A stretch of DNA of 64,000 nucleotides from Fomitopsis serialis (GCF_022376445.1 NW_025954970.1:62001-126000); one strand, 5' to 3'. Shown: positions 33,850-44,861, counted from the first letter of the stretch. Translations and numbers: made by a program. Notes: generated by a model from the letters alone, not told the origin.

Positions 33850-35226
33850 TCACAGCTCGGGCACTAGGCCCAACATGACGGCAACCCGATGGAACTCCCC
33901 GCCTCCGTTTCTCCTGGTCCTGCGGTCCGACGGCTTGCGATCTGTAGTCTCTCCGGCCGAGCACTGTCCAGCATTCTTGCGCCGCGCCGTGGTCGCCGCG
34001 GACTCAGTCTGCTCGCAGATCAGACAATCGAACCAGTCGCAAGGTCGCGGGCAACTGGAGATGTCTTCCTTGGAGGGTAACGCCCGAGTCCCTTTCTCTC
34101 TCGCTGGGATGCAGCCTGTCTCGACGTGACGAGTCTTTGCCGAGGCCCTCTTCTTGCCTGAAGATGATGAGCCAGCCCGACGTCGAGAGCGTCCGGACGC
34201 CCGTGCTCGCGACCCGCTCTCCTTGGGCGACCCCTTCGAGTTGCCTTGATGCGCGCGGCCTGTGAGGCTGTTGGCATCCCCTTTCGAGAAGATTGCCTCA
34301 CCGACCGAAGAAGGACAGAACGGGCAGTCGATCCAGTCGCATTCGCGCAACGGCCCGTCTGCTGTCTTCATCACAATTGGCTCGACAATGGCGGGCCCGT
34401 ATGCCCAATCCTCTCTTCCTTGGACACAGAATCCATCGTCGCGGCCAAAGCTGCTTGCCGTATCGGAGGATGAGTCTGATCCCTCCGACAGGACGCATAC
34501 ATTGGACTCTTCATTGGCATCGACGGGCTCTGAACCCAGGTCGTCAGTGACGAGGTTCTGGAGCGTCAGAGTGCCCGTACCTGGAAACGCAAGCCCCGAA
34601 GACATCTGATGTGTCGGTGGTACGGTCTCGCAACGATGTGGTAGGAATGGTGGCCACGAAGCAAACTCGCTATCCTCCTGCACCACGACGCGCACCCAAG
34701 GTAAGCACAAAGCCGAGTACGGTTGCACATGGTCACTCACCGGGTGGTCGTCGTTTACCGTACCCTGCTTTGTGATTCGCAGACGCACACCACCTCTCCA
34801 GACCTCCCAATCGTGGTCAACGATGGCGGATATATTCGCCCTGTCGACCTTCGGAGGCCGCGTCGGTCGTGGCGCCGCGAAGACGATCGGCTCTACGATG
34901 GCGATGCTGGGCTTCCATAACTCCATGACCATCTCTTGCGGAGTCATGAAAGGCATCATGCCGTAGTCTGGGACGCGTCGCGTACGCGAGGACGCTGCGG
35001 CCACATCGGGAGGAGTGGCGTTGTCCTCAACAGCGACACGTCTAGCTTCGTCGGCCCATGCGGGGGTCTTCAGATTGCCCGTATATGCGTCGGCATAGCA
35101 TGGTCCGCCATTTGAACGCGGGGCGGTGACCGGTTGAACGTACGCCACATTCGTGAGGTTGAGGTTCGCAACTGCGTTCGCCTTCGCGTCGTGCCTGGTA
35201 AGTGAGACCAGATATGTCGCACGCAT
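33850..35226 (-). CDS. Family 2 protein, copy B (intact; twin CDWIDCPxC motifs)
   Basis: Exons 35226-34741 and 34677-33850 give 437 aa. This is the intact closest relative of copy A. It has the start MRATYLVSLTRHDAK, the DRANISAIVDHDWEVW block, a Ser/Asp-rich acidic stretch, the first motif CDWIDCPFC, a basic linker, the second motif (CDWFDCLICEQ here, with Trp-Ile to Trp-Phe and Pro to Leu changes) and the end HRVAVMLGLVPEL. The 63-base intron between the exons has lost the in-frame stop seen in copies A and C, so it could also be read through (458 aa). It lies downstream of Family 1 copy B on the same strand. Function is unknown; the paired Cys motifs suggest metal binding or a structural role. 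Confidence 0.75.
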   Translation of the reverse strand: MRATYLVSLTRHDAKANAVANLNLTNVAYVQPVTAPRSNGGPCYADAYTGNLKTPAWADEARRVAVEDNATPPDVAAASSRTRRVPDYGMMPFMTPQEMVMELWKPSIAIVEPIVFAAPRPTRPPKVDRANISAIVDHDWEVWRGGVRLRITKQGTVNDDHPVSDHVQPYSALCLPWVRVVVQEDSEFASWPPFLPHRCETVPPTHQMSSGLAFPGTGTLTLQNLVTDDLGSEPVDANEESNVCVLSEGSDSSSDTASSFGRDDGFCVQGREDWAYGPAIVEPIVMKTADGPLRECDWIDCPFCPSSVGEAIFSKGDANSLTGRAHQGNSKGSPKESGSRARASGRSRRRAGSSSSGKKRASAKTRHVETGCIPAREKGTRALPSKEDISSCPRPCDWFDCLICEQTESAATTARRKNAGQCSAGETTDRKPSDRRTRRNGGGEFHRVAVMLGLVPEL

Positions 35227-35322
35227 CGTAGACTGATGGTTTCGGTCAAGGTGATTGTAGTGTGCGAGTGTGCTTTGTGTCGCTAGATATGCGTCGTCGT
35301 GGGCGGACAAAAACAAGGATGT

Positions 35323-35380
35323 GCGGGTGGCGGTCTTATACGTTGGGCGCTTACGCGATCATGGCCGAAGTCGTACACAG
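35323..35380 (-). promoter_or_regulatory. Family 2 core promoter block, copy B
   Basis: The minus strand reads GGCCATGATCGCGTAAGCGCCC, split by CAACG, then TATAAGACCGCCACC, 97-154 bases before the ATG at 35226. It matches the copy A and C blocks in order and spacing. Confidence 0.7.
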
Positions 35381-36011
35381 CTCCTTGGCGTAGATGGACC
35401 TCTCTTATGGGCGAGGCTGTGGCCATGTTTAGAAGTCCGGGCTATGCGCTGGTATATATACGAGCTGCAGATCTACCAACTTGCCATGGCCTTTGATCAT
35501 TGCTACCCTCAGCCCATCCGCCTGCAAGTCTACGAAGTCGCGTCCTCATCCGGCCCGTTCACGTTCTACTCTTCGCCGGAAGCCTTTGCAATTCAGGGTT
35601 GATATCTCAGATATTCGGCGTCATCCAATCGCGGTGTCGTCACTCTCAAGTTGTGTTCAATCGGTGAACAGGGGCCGTAACAAAGGCGCGGCCATGCCTG
35701 TCTGATCGTCGGACGTCTCTTCGTGCGGGGAGCGGCTTCCAGCGCGCCGACAGTAGAGGGGTCTAGTGACACGGAAAACAGCATTGCAGAGGTATACACC
35801 ACAGGTAACAAACAATAAACCATAGAATTATGTCCGACACGAACAAACTGCTGATGCAGCGTCTTGTCAGATTTTCGACACTTGCCACGTCCCCCCGAGG
35901 GGCCGAGAAGCCTTCCTTCCTCTCGACCACTTCGTGCGCCACACGTTCTTTCGGAAGGCATTACGGGACCACCCATTCCGAAACATCTTCGACCCAGCCG
36001 TCCAGCTCTCC
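35381..36011. other. Spacer between Family 1 and Family 2 genes of cluster B
   Basis: No gene is visible. A TATATATA at about 35453-35460 could be an alternative promoter element for Family 2 copy B, but it is farther from the start than the conserved block. Confidence 0.35.
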
Positions 36012-36950
36012 TTATTCGTCTACATTGTCCTGAGACAATGCAGCGAAACCCCGCAGGTGTCGAGAGGAGGGCGCGCCCTCGTTGTCGGAATTGCTATTCT
36101 CCTCAAGCGAGAGCAGTAGCCACGGAGTAGCATCCGGGCACCTGTTTTGAAGTATTATGGGGTCTTCGAGGAACGGGTCCTCGACTTCCTCTGCCGCCTG
36201 ACGCCGCTGGCTCCATGCTATAGTCAACTCCGATTCCTTCGACCACTGTGTCTGAAGATCGACGGAATGCGTTGCCTCCTCGGGACGAAGGTAGTCATAG
36301 GTCTTCAGGGCGACTGCCCAGTCGTAGTCGATAGATGATCCGTGATTATGAATCGGAGACATCGACTCGAGAAGGTAGGCGTGGGCGCCGGTTGCATATC
36401 CCTGACCGACCTGCGGCGCGTTGATCCGCACGGGATCGAGGATGTCACCTCCATTTCCCCTGAAGGGCTCCAAGAAATGGGTGTGGTTGCGGTCCACATC
36501 ACGCCACTCGATCTGTGGTATATCGTTCCAGACTGGATACGAGGTTGTCCCTGGTTGCACATGGAGAGCCCAGTCGGCGTTGGTTACATCGGACAGATAT
36601 GTTGGGTCGAACGGGAGTGGGATATGCTATATGATGACAACGTGAGTACATACCCAGATATGACTGAGATCGCTAGTCTGACTTACTGTTCTGGCATGGC
36701 GATCATCGGTTGTATCTGTGTGTGTCCTCTCAAGGCTCATGGCTCCGGTCCCGGGAAGAGCATTCTGATGTTCAGCATCCGCATTCTGGGTGTGAAGCAT
36801 GCCGATATCGGTAGAAGTAGGGTGTGTACCCTCCCGCAATGTCCCACCGGAGGAGGTCAGGGTATCCATGGTCTGAGTGGCGCTGCCACTGTTGGCCACC
36901 GTAACTAGGAGGTGGGTGGATTCATGATCGAAATCGATAGTCCTGGGCAT
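36012..36950 (-). CDS. Family 1 protein, copy B (intact)
   Basis: Exons 36950-36687 and 36626-36012 give 292 aa, with a 60-base intron placed as in copies A and C. Exon 1 is Thr/Ser/His-rich and starts MPRTIDFDHESTH. Exon 2 keeps a diverged form of the internal repeat (HTHFLEPFRGNGGDILDPVRI...AYLLESMSP), the IDYDWAVALKTYDYL block and a C-terminal DATPWLLLSLEEN that corresponds to DAPSLLLASLEED. It is the most diverged Family 1 copy. It lies between Family 1b (upstream) and Family 2 copy B (downstream) on the same strand. No known domain, signal peptide or membrane segment is visible. Confidence 0.72.
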
Positions 36951-37049
36951 TGTAGGATGACGATGTGGAATCAGAGTTTGATTTTTCAGGGTGCGATGCG
37001 ACAACAAGTGCAGGAGAGCGGGGTAGGACGTCGAGGTGCGACGCGAGAC

Positions 37050-37106
37050 GTGAATGTGGCTCGTCCTTTGACTTCCGGCGCCTAACCGCTCGCAAAATGC
37101 CGGGGC
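37050..37106 (-). promoter_or_regulatory. Family 1 core promoter block, copy B
   Basis: The minus strand reads GCCCCGGCATTTTGCGAG, then GGTTAGGCGCC, then GTCAAAGGACGAGCCAC, 100-156 bases before the ATG at 36950. It matches the block before copies A and C. Confidence 0.7.
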
Positions 37107-37523
37107 ACTTGTGCTCCCCCCCATTCGTCCTCCATTAGCTAAGGCTATGGACACTGGACAGACTCGGAAAATCTGTGCCGAGCGGGTGATATACTTGATT
37201 CCATGAACGCTGCGCGCGAGAACATTATATCGGGGTGGAACGAAAACTTTGTGAACCACGACTCAGCGTTGCAAGGTCAGCGGCTGCATTTTCTTTACGA
37301 CTATGACTGCTGTCGCGGACCCATCGTACCGACGGAAGGCAGTGGTCCTCGTACGCGTACGTCCGCGACATCGCTCCTGGATGCTTCATGCAAACACTAA
37401 TGACACATCTAGGATACAATATACGTGCAGTTGTCCATACCACATCCTTCGGTGCCCTCTCAAAAACAGCTTCCATTGTCCGCGACACCGCCTGCTCGCT
37501 CCCTCGACGCATCCCCGACACGC

Positions 37524-38292
37524 TCAGTCCATCCGGGTAAGCCAGGGTGCGACCTCTCCACCCAAACCGCGAAGGCCGGCGATCTCGTCCAATGTGCCCA
37601 GAGTCGATGGGACGTCGCACGAGACACAATTCTCCACATCGGCTCCTTTGCTGCCCGCGAGCAGCAGGCCTGGAGCATCACCGAGGTGCGACTCCTCCAT
37701 TAACGTGCCGGCAGACGCAGACACTTCGATGGCATTGTCACGCTGCCGGAAGAGGTCCCACCACAAGGTGAACGCCTCCGTCTCCTTCTTCCATTGCGCG
37801 AAGTGATCCATGGGATGGATTGTTGCGTGCGCGGCCGCTTGCTTTGCTGGACCAATGCCCAGGAACTCGTCCATGGAGATGGAGATGGCCCATCCGGTGT
37901 TACCGCGGTTGCCATATGCGTAAGCGGGGGACGGGAGCATATCGTTCAGGTCCTCCGCGCTGATGTCAAGCGACATCTTCAGGAACATAGCTATGTAAGC
38001 ACGCAATTCATTCCGGCTTGAGATGACGATGGCTTACCAGATGACCGTCGTTGCCTTTGGCCGTATTGATTTGGGTGTTTTCAGAGCTCAGAGACGACAT
38101 CGAAGAGAGGCCGTCTTGAGCAGGTTGGACCTCTGACCGGGGAAATAGGTGCGGCAACAAATTGAGCGCGACAATGTTTGCCTCGTCAATGTATTCAAGT
38201 ATTGTGGCATCGTAGTCGCTGGAAGCCGCAGTGGCGTTCGCTATGATTGTGTGGCCAGAAGTAGTCACATCGATGGGATACATGTCCATCAT
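37524..38292 (-). CDS. Family 1b protein (short Family 1 relative)
   Basis: Exons 38292-38038 and 37976-37524 give 235 aa, with a 61-base intron whose acceptor (CTGAAG before ATGTCG) keeps frame. Exon 1 starts MMDMYPIDVTTSGHT and is Ser/Thr/Asn-rich. Exon 2 has EDLNDMLPSPAYAYGNRGNTGWAIS, a helical stretch, then GDAPGLLLAGSKGADVENC and a GLRGLGGE end. The DAPxLLLA motif and the final PGLxGL-like end align with Family 1, so it looks like a shorter branch of the same superfamily without the LNPVW repeats. A degenerate relative lies in cluster A (about 3940-4600). Function is unknown. Confidence 0.65.
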
Positions 38293-38410
38293 TGGCCGCG
38301 ATATGTTCTATGTCGAAGTGACGAGCAGACGTTGGTGGTACAAGGTTGTGCGGTGCCTGGCGCGTGAGGTTCATCGACTTGGACTGGGTGTGCAAAGTCA
38401 GATGAGAGAG

Positions 38411-38475
38411 CCGACCGTAGCCACAGCGGTCCTTCGTGTTTGAGCGCCTACGCTGCCACTCGCAGAATGCCGAGC
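38411..38475 (-). promoter_or_regulatory. Family 1-type promoter block before Family 1b
   Basis: The minus strand reads GCTCGGCATTCTGCGAGTGG, then GTAGGCGCTC, then ACACGAAGGACC and CTGTGGCTACGGTCGG, 119-183 bases before the ATG at 38292. It is diverged but collinear with the Family 1 blocks. Confidence 0.55.
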
Positions 38476-38967
38476 GACTTGTGCTTTGCCTCCATAACTC
38501 TCAAGCCTGTGCGGCCGCCTCATGTGTGCACTCGCGTACATAACATATGTATGCAGCGCCGTATATTTATACGCCGGACACAATGGCCCTTACTCCGATG
38601 CGTTGGTGAGGTCTAGGTTCACCGAGAGCCCATCGAACCTTACAGTGAAACTGAAGCTCAGTGGCATCTGTCCTGAATCACGAATCACGACGTTTCATAT
38701 GCATGAGCCTCGTCTCATCCTTACAGCTCGCGCCGGATTATGAACGGTGTTCAAACGCCAGGAGGGGCGCTCTAGTGGCAACTACCGTCGCCTCGGCTGT
38801 GGAGTACGAGTACGAGCTCCGAGGTTTGCTGGCACACAGTAGATACATGTGGGGACCTATTTCATCCTCCCATCCCAGAAGAGCATCTCCAGGTCATGTC
38901 TAACATCCAACCTGGAACCTGCCACGCCAGACCGGATGCCCTCCGCCGCCTCCGACTAAGGCGCGTC

Positions 38968-39046
38968 GATCAGCGGTGGCTGACCGCGGGGCAGAGACGC
39001 GTTGTGTACGCGTTATTTGGTCCGCCTTCCGTTCCAGGCAGGTGCG
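38968..39046 (+). repeat. Dispersed hairpin repeat, copy 2
   Basis: This is the partner of 3171-3246. GATCAGCGGTGGCTGACC forms the hairpin, followed by ACGCGTTGTGTACGCGTT and TCCGCCTTCCGTTCC. It lies about 0.7 kb before Family 1b of cluster B, as copy 1 does for cluster A, although relative orientation to the genes differs. Confidence 0.55.
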
Positions 39047-39376
39047 CTTGAAGTTCGTGTCCGCGTTCGCCCATTCTGACCTCACTTGCAACTCTTGCGG
39101 GCTGCAGTGTCAGACAGTCTATTCGATCTTTGCCGCGCGTATTCTGGAACATTTGCTGGGGTTCCGTGAGGCTGAAGTAACGCCCCCAATCTGATCTGCC
39201 AGTAGGCTGAACCTGAGTACTTGAGTATTCATACGTCACAGTGCATACATGCTCACAATATCGTTCACAACCTGTACCACCAACGGCTCACACGTGCCAA
39301 CTGGAACGTGTTCGACCCGTTGATGGTACAGACTGCACAGGCATCACAGGTTTTCTAGCTACGAAGACAGGTGCGG

Positions 39377-39740
39377 GAGTGGATGGACAGGCAGGAGGGT
39401 CGACACATGCGCGATGAAGAGATACATGCAGGAGACGGTGACCCGAAACACAAACCACGAACCCATATAGCCACTCGCAGCACGAGGGCGACGCCACCCG
39501 CAGCCTTTCGGCACGGGGGCGGGCGGACAGCTCCTCTCGGTGCTGCCGCCAGTAGGCCACCCGCGGCATGTGCTCCGCACGCGGGGGCAAGCGGACAGCG
39601 CCCTTCGGCACTGCCGCATCGAACCCACGAACACTACATGAGCGGAAGTTGAGTGGACAGGTAGGGAAGGCATGACAGGCGCGATGGGTGGATGGTACAT
39701 GAGGGGAAGCGGACCGCGGACGACGAACCACGAACCACAA
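39377..39740 (+). repeat. Nested imperfect direct repeats
   Basis: A block of about 90 bases at 39377-39466 (GAGTGGATGGACAGG start, CCACGAACCCA end) recurs at 39650-39740. Between them a second pair (CCACCCGC start, GGACAGC end) stands at 39494-39550 and 39556-39617. Open frames across the region on either strand are repeat-driven and have no recognisable domain. Confidence 0.55.
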
Positions 39741-39912
39741 GACCACACGGAAACTACTGACCTTCGCCTGCATGGAGCGGTGAGTCGCGACCTTGATTAA
39801 TGGTTGATGAGACGACGCACCAAGTGCTTGAAGTTCACAGATGACAAGACCAGTGGAAGGAGGTGAGGGAGGAAAGGAAAGGAGTGTTGGCGACTCGGTA
39901 CGTTTGCGAGGT

Positions 39913-39921
39913 CTTTATATA
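39913..39921 (-). promoter_or_regulatory. TATA box with CT-rich leader, no recognisable gene downstream
   Basis: The minus strand reads TATATAAAG, followed by a pyrimidine-rich leader (TCCTTTCCTTTCCTCCCTC) and an ATG at 39773. It looks like a strong fungal promoter, but the downstream frame (39773-39288) runs into the direct repeats and resembles no known protein. It may be an orphaned promoter. Confidence 0.35.
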
Positions 39922-41033
39922 CCCGACTGGGCTGTCAGCCTGGCGGATGCGGCTGGCTCAGGTCTCTGACCGCCGTCAGCAACCCACCAATGTTCTGCGC
40001 GCCAGGCTCTCACTCGATCTGTTGGCCTGGGTCGCAACGCGGTCACGTGATACGTCTTTAAACCACCTACGGCAGAAGTTGCACAGCCGTGGACCGTGGG
40101 TACCTGCGACTCATGCACATGGCCCCCACATACTCACGGAGACGAGGATTCTCCAGGATGCGCTTCAGGTGATGTGTTGAGTTCCCTGTCGGTGGGCTCT
40201 GCGGATCCCTAATAGGGCTTACTCTGACACAAGCACACCGCCGACACTCGCAAGTGTGAGTACTGGTCGCATCGATGATGTATACGATACTGACCTCCTC
40301 AACGTCAATCGAAACTTATTACCACCTGGATGTCCAGCGCCCCCGGTAAGGAAGAGAATCGCTCTTTGCGCATGTCAAACGATGTTGCACGGAAGACGCA
40401 CTTCCCGCACCGCCCAATGATCGTCTTGATGCGCTTGTCATCCTATAGTAGGGTTGGACGGCCTGCGGCTCCCTTACTACCATACTCGACGCCTCAAACG
40501 TCATTGATGCCTCGAACCTCGAGATTACAAATATTTCATGTTCAACGTTTGTCATTTAACAATCAATCGCGCCCATATCCCCTCCGAGTCGCGCCTACTC
40601 CTCACAGTCCGCGAGCTCCGGATCCAAGAACGCCATCCTGTCCCCGTTCTCGCACTGCTCTGCCCCTTCCCTCTTCAATTTGAACTCGGTCAAGCGATGC
40701 CGAGGGTGCGCTCGAGCGCGGAGTCGCACCCAGGTCCGCGGATGGCGTCGAGCCTGAGTGTACGGCCGATCGTAAAGGAGGTCGCTGGACGGTAGTTCCC
40801 TCAGGCTTCTGCACCAGAGCCGTGGATGCTCGATGAGGATGTCCGAGGCCCATTCATTTACTAGACAGACCAACTTCGCTTCGAATACATTGTACAAGCT
40901 CGACTACGATCTTCTCCAGTTTCGTCTCACTGTACGAAGAATATCAGCTGAAGTCCGGGGGGGTGCCAATGCGCTACCAGACCTTCTAGTATACATGAAC
41001 TATCTGCCTCGTTGCTAGGCTGCGTCCATAGTA
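39922..41033. other. Intergenic stretch with possible coding debris
   Basis: No gene can be supported. A minus-strand frame at about 40960-40595 (NVFEAKLVCLVNEWASDILI and DLLYDRPYTQARRH) looks like protein sequence but lacks a proper start or known motif and may be a gene fragment. Confidence 0.35.
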
Positions 41034-42283
41034 TCAGTTGCCAGTCGAGGTGTTATGCATGATAGGGTCAGAAAGCATCCTAAGCAACCATTCATCCAGC
41101 TGCCGTTCATTGTCCCGGAACTCTTGGAACTTCTCGTCAATCCGCTCCGTTGTACAATAGACAATGTCCTGTATGTTCGGGTTGCTTCTGAGCCTTTCGA
41201 GGAACATCGTGGAGCCTGCGTCGTTACCGATTTGATTCACGCAGAATCGGACTGCGGTCGGCTCATATCCAGCGCGAACGAGGCGTTGACGACATTCTGC
41301 GATAGCGTCCTCGAATTGGATCTCGTAGTCGCCTGGACAGCCGTCTGTGACAACACAGATCAACAATGGCCGCTCGAGGAGGCGTGCACGGTGGTCCGGC
41401 CGATCTAGGACATCATATACCAGCGGCTGGAGAACGTGGTTCCGTAGGTTTGTGCCCAGGGGTGTCCCACCATCGGGTGACACTCTATCGACTGCGTTGA
41501 GCACATGGGATGCGGGAATGTTGTCCTGCGCTGCCCATACAGCATTGATGAATCGTAAACTTACGCCGTATGGATGGGGTAAGACCCGCGTTGTGATGTT
41601 GGCAATGCGGGCTACGACGTTACGCTGAAGGACCCAGCGCGTTGGGCTATCCAGCGTCATCGACCCGCTGTCATCACAATACAGCACCGGGTGGTACAGA
41701 CTCAGGCGGATGAGTCGCGTGACGTTTTGCCTCGTCACAGGGAAGGATCGCCCATCGTCTTTCAACTGCGCAGCGTTCGCCTCGACTGTCTTGACAAATG
41801 TGTCGTTGGCTTTGAAGAATTTCTGTAGCCCAGACGCAGCGACGTGCTCCGTGATCACTTCGTGGGCTTCCTGGACGTCCAGAGCCTACCGACGAGTCAT
41901 TCAGCGTCTTGATCAAGATATCACAAAGAAATTGAGTAATACAACGGTGCTTACCGGTGCAGAATACTCCTGAAGTTCGGATCCTGGCATCCTTTGCAGT
42001 AACATCACACGACGGGATGGGGCGGCCTCAGGACATGCAAGCAATCCAGAGCCTGCGTCTGAAATTTGAGCTTCCGTAGCCTGAGGGATAGCACGGCGAA
42101 TGGCAGATTGAGCCGATGTGTGGGCAACTACTCCAGTGGAACCCGACCGGACAGCGTGATGGACCCCCTGCCGTGCAGATGTCTATAGAAAATTGAAGAC
42201 GTTTTGAACATAACGCCAAAGTAGGCGCGGGATGAACGACATACCCCATCATCGGATGATGGCACGCTAAAATCACCAGGCAT
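41034..42283 (-). CDS. von Willebrand factor A-domain protein
   Basis: Exons 42283-42245, 42182-41955 and 41885-41034 join to 372 aa from the ATG at 42283. A conserved lead-in (SELQEYSAPALDVQEAHEVI) precedes the vWA domain. The MIDAS metal site DDSGSM lies near residue 158 (VLYCDDSGSMTLD), with PDGGTPLGTNL supplying the Thr and LICVVTDGCPGD the distal Asp. Later strands include YEPTAVRFCVNQIGND and DIVYCTTERIDEKF. The last residues form a helical tail (NERQLDEWLLRMLSDPIM). Such soluble vWA proteins are common in agaricomycetes and presumably bind partners; their role is unknown. The start is uncertain because open frame continues upstream into the transporter gene (see findings). Confidence 0.8.
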
Positions 42284-42381
42284 TCCTCGCAGGCCACTTG
42301 AGCCATGAGCACACGGGACAAAGTCATCATTTGTGTCCAAGCCGTCATCCTTCCATTGCCATGTTAGCTACCACGAACAGT

Positions 42382-44861
42382 TCAAAGGCTACAAGACGAA
42401 CTGCATACCTTGTCGACGGAAGGGCTTTGCTTCGGATGTACCATCGGAGAACCATTGTGCCTGGTATGGGATGCAGCCGGCGTTGCTACGTGGTCATCTT
42501 CTGCTGTAGCCTCCTTCTCCGACAGGCTCGCTGACGTCACATCTGGGGCTGCAGGCAGGAAGTAGGCGATAACGATGCCTAATGCACCACATAGTGCTGC
42601 GATGATGAATCCCCACCTGTACCAACATATCAGCTACATTCGACATGATGCGCGAGCAGCCCCGAGTCCTACACCACACTCACTGCTTACGGAGATTCTC
42701 ATCGATAGTGTTGAAGGCATGGATTCCCGCCAAGGCGCCTGCAGTCCCGAAGGCGGCAGTAACACCGTAAAATGACCCCCTTATATCGTTCTGTCAGAGC
42801 GATTGGCGAGGATGCCTATGGCTGAGGTTTACCTGAAGTTCCGGGGGTACGATCTTGAAGTTGACCATCAGTCCGGGGATACGCGAGATGAATGTGATAG
42901 GGTCGACTCACTCTAAGGCGATAAGACTCAACATATTTCCAGGACCCTAATTTGTCGTCAGCGAATGCGTCCAGACTGTCAACTATCGCGACTCGCCAGG
43001 TTTCCCATGAAGAGCATCAAAGCGTAGCTGTTCAGAGTTGAGTCATTCGATAGGGTAAAGGATGAATGGTCACGTACAGAACCACCAGAAGAGGGACGAT
43101 CTTGACGAGACGGTCGTATGCACAACCAATGATCAGGGCTGTGTCCGTACACAGTGACTTACAAGATTAGAAAGGTGGAGTGTGGGAGGCAAGCGACTGA
43201 CCAAAGACAACATAACCCGCGAGTGAAACAAGCATCTTGTTCAAGTCCCAAGCGTCAGCAGCCGCAGAGCATCTGGCACTTATATAGATGCTCACGATGT
43301 TACGTCTTCCCATAGCATCACACCACATAGCGCCTACCCAGCTTCCGCAGAGAGCAAAAACGCCCAGCAGCAACTCGAATCCTGCGGTTCTCCACAGGTC
43401 CCCATCGACGATGGTGTAGAGAATGACTCCCGAGAGTACAATCTTGGGGTATGCCACCTACATGCCTGATATCAAGACTCAAGAAGCATAGATACGTGAA
43501 GGTCATGCTTACGAAATTATACACAAACCTGAAGAAATCAATCGGGTAGAATTTTGTGAGAAAATGCACAACAACAACAACTAAGGCGGCGTACCATAGG
43601 CAGCATGTACGAGCCATCCCAGCCCAGTTTCGTCTGAGCTCCAATGAATACACGGATAGATCTGCTAAGATTAGCTATGTTTAGGCGTCGACATGCGTGA
43701 TTTAACAGCTCGTCCAGACGTACGCCCCATGATACGCCTTCCGTACCTGTATATACCGGGGTCACCTATCAACTCATGTGGCAATCATGGTTACACTCAC
43801 CGTTCAGAAATGTCCCGTAGGCTGCTATAACAAATCGCTGCTAGTGGAATGACGATCCCTATCCCAGTGCACACTGGCCACACAGTAGCGAGATGTTCTG
43901 GACGCGCCGCTGACAGCACGACGAGGAAGACAATTGTTGCTAGCGGAGCTCCAGCCTTCAGTGATGATGTTAGAGACACGCTTCTACTTACGACAACAGC
44001 ATACGCACGCTGAACATGACGTTGGTCATCAGAACAAATACTGGAGAAACACCGTAGTCAATGTACGCGGATCATCAAGTCAACAAGATGTCACTACCTC
44101 GTCCCTTCTTGGTGGTCATATCATCGACGGCTTCAAATGCAATCGTACATGCTGAAGTATAAATGCCGCCAATTCCCTGAGAGATGTAAATGCATCGAAT
44201 CATACATAACATGAAATTGGTATGTCTCCTACCACGCCTATGATACCTCTCGCGACCGTCACGAACCACAGCAGGCCCGACAAGCCTCCGTGAAGACCGC
44301 GGGCAGCTGTGCAAAGTACAGCGCCCACGAGAATCATGGCGGCTGACGCAGACAACGAAGCCTTCTGTCCGAATCTATCGCAAGATAGTCCGAAGGCTAT
44401 CTGACCAAGAAATTGCCCTTGGCGAGCATACATCAAGCGTCAAACTCCGTTCGGCAGGTCGAAGGTAGGGCTTGCACCCACACAGACTGACCGACGAGTA
44501 GTGCGTCCCACGATCGTAGCAGGTCCTCCCTGCGGTAGCTTTGATCGTACAACATCGCGAACACAACCTGTATCGCCATTGGGTCATGAATCGATGTGTA
44601 TGTTCCATACACTGCACGCACGTCAATCATGATAAGTATGTTGAAGTAATCTGAGCGGGGAGACGCCAATCGGTTCCGTCAGGTCTTCATGACATGTAAG
44701 GTCAATATAGACTTACAGGACGCAGAAAGAATAGCGAGAGCTAGGACAATGGAAGTCGGAGGCATCCGCGAGCTCGCCGTGACGCCCTCGCTCGTCATGC
44801 GAGGGTTCGCGGCGGGCGCGCCGTCTCCTAGGTCCGCAGTAGGCTTGGGTGAATGAAGCAT
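42382..44861 (-). CDS. MFS transporter, PHO84/Git1-like phosphate or glycerophosphodiester type
   Basis: The ATG is at 44861 and a TGA at 42382, with a dozen or so short exons. Readable pieces in order: a polar N-terminus (MLHSPKPTADLG), TSIVLALAILSAS, YYFNILIMID, LLVGQFLGQIAFGLSCDRFGQK (the MFS loop 2-3 signature), FVTVARGIIGVGIGGIYTSA with GIGG as in PHO84 and Git1 transporters, VFVLMTNVMFS, LATIVFLVVLSAARPEH, a second half with LCGSWVGAMWCDAMGRRN, LIIGCAYDRLVKIVPLLVVL, and the last helix ALCGALGIVIAYFLPAAPD followed by a Ser/Glu/His-rich cytoplasmic tail. It should be a plasma-membrane proton symporter; the substrate is not shown. Exon boundaries were only partly fixed. Confidence 0.8.
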
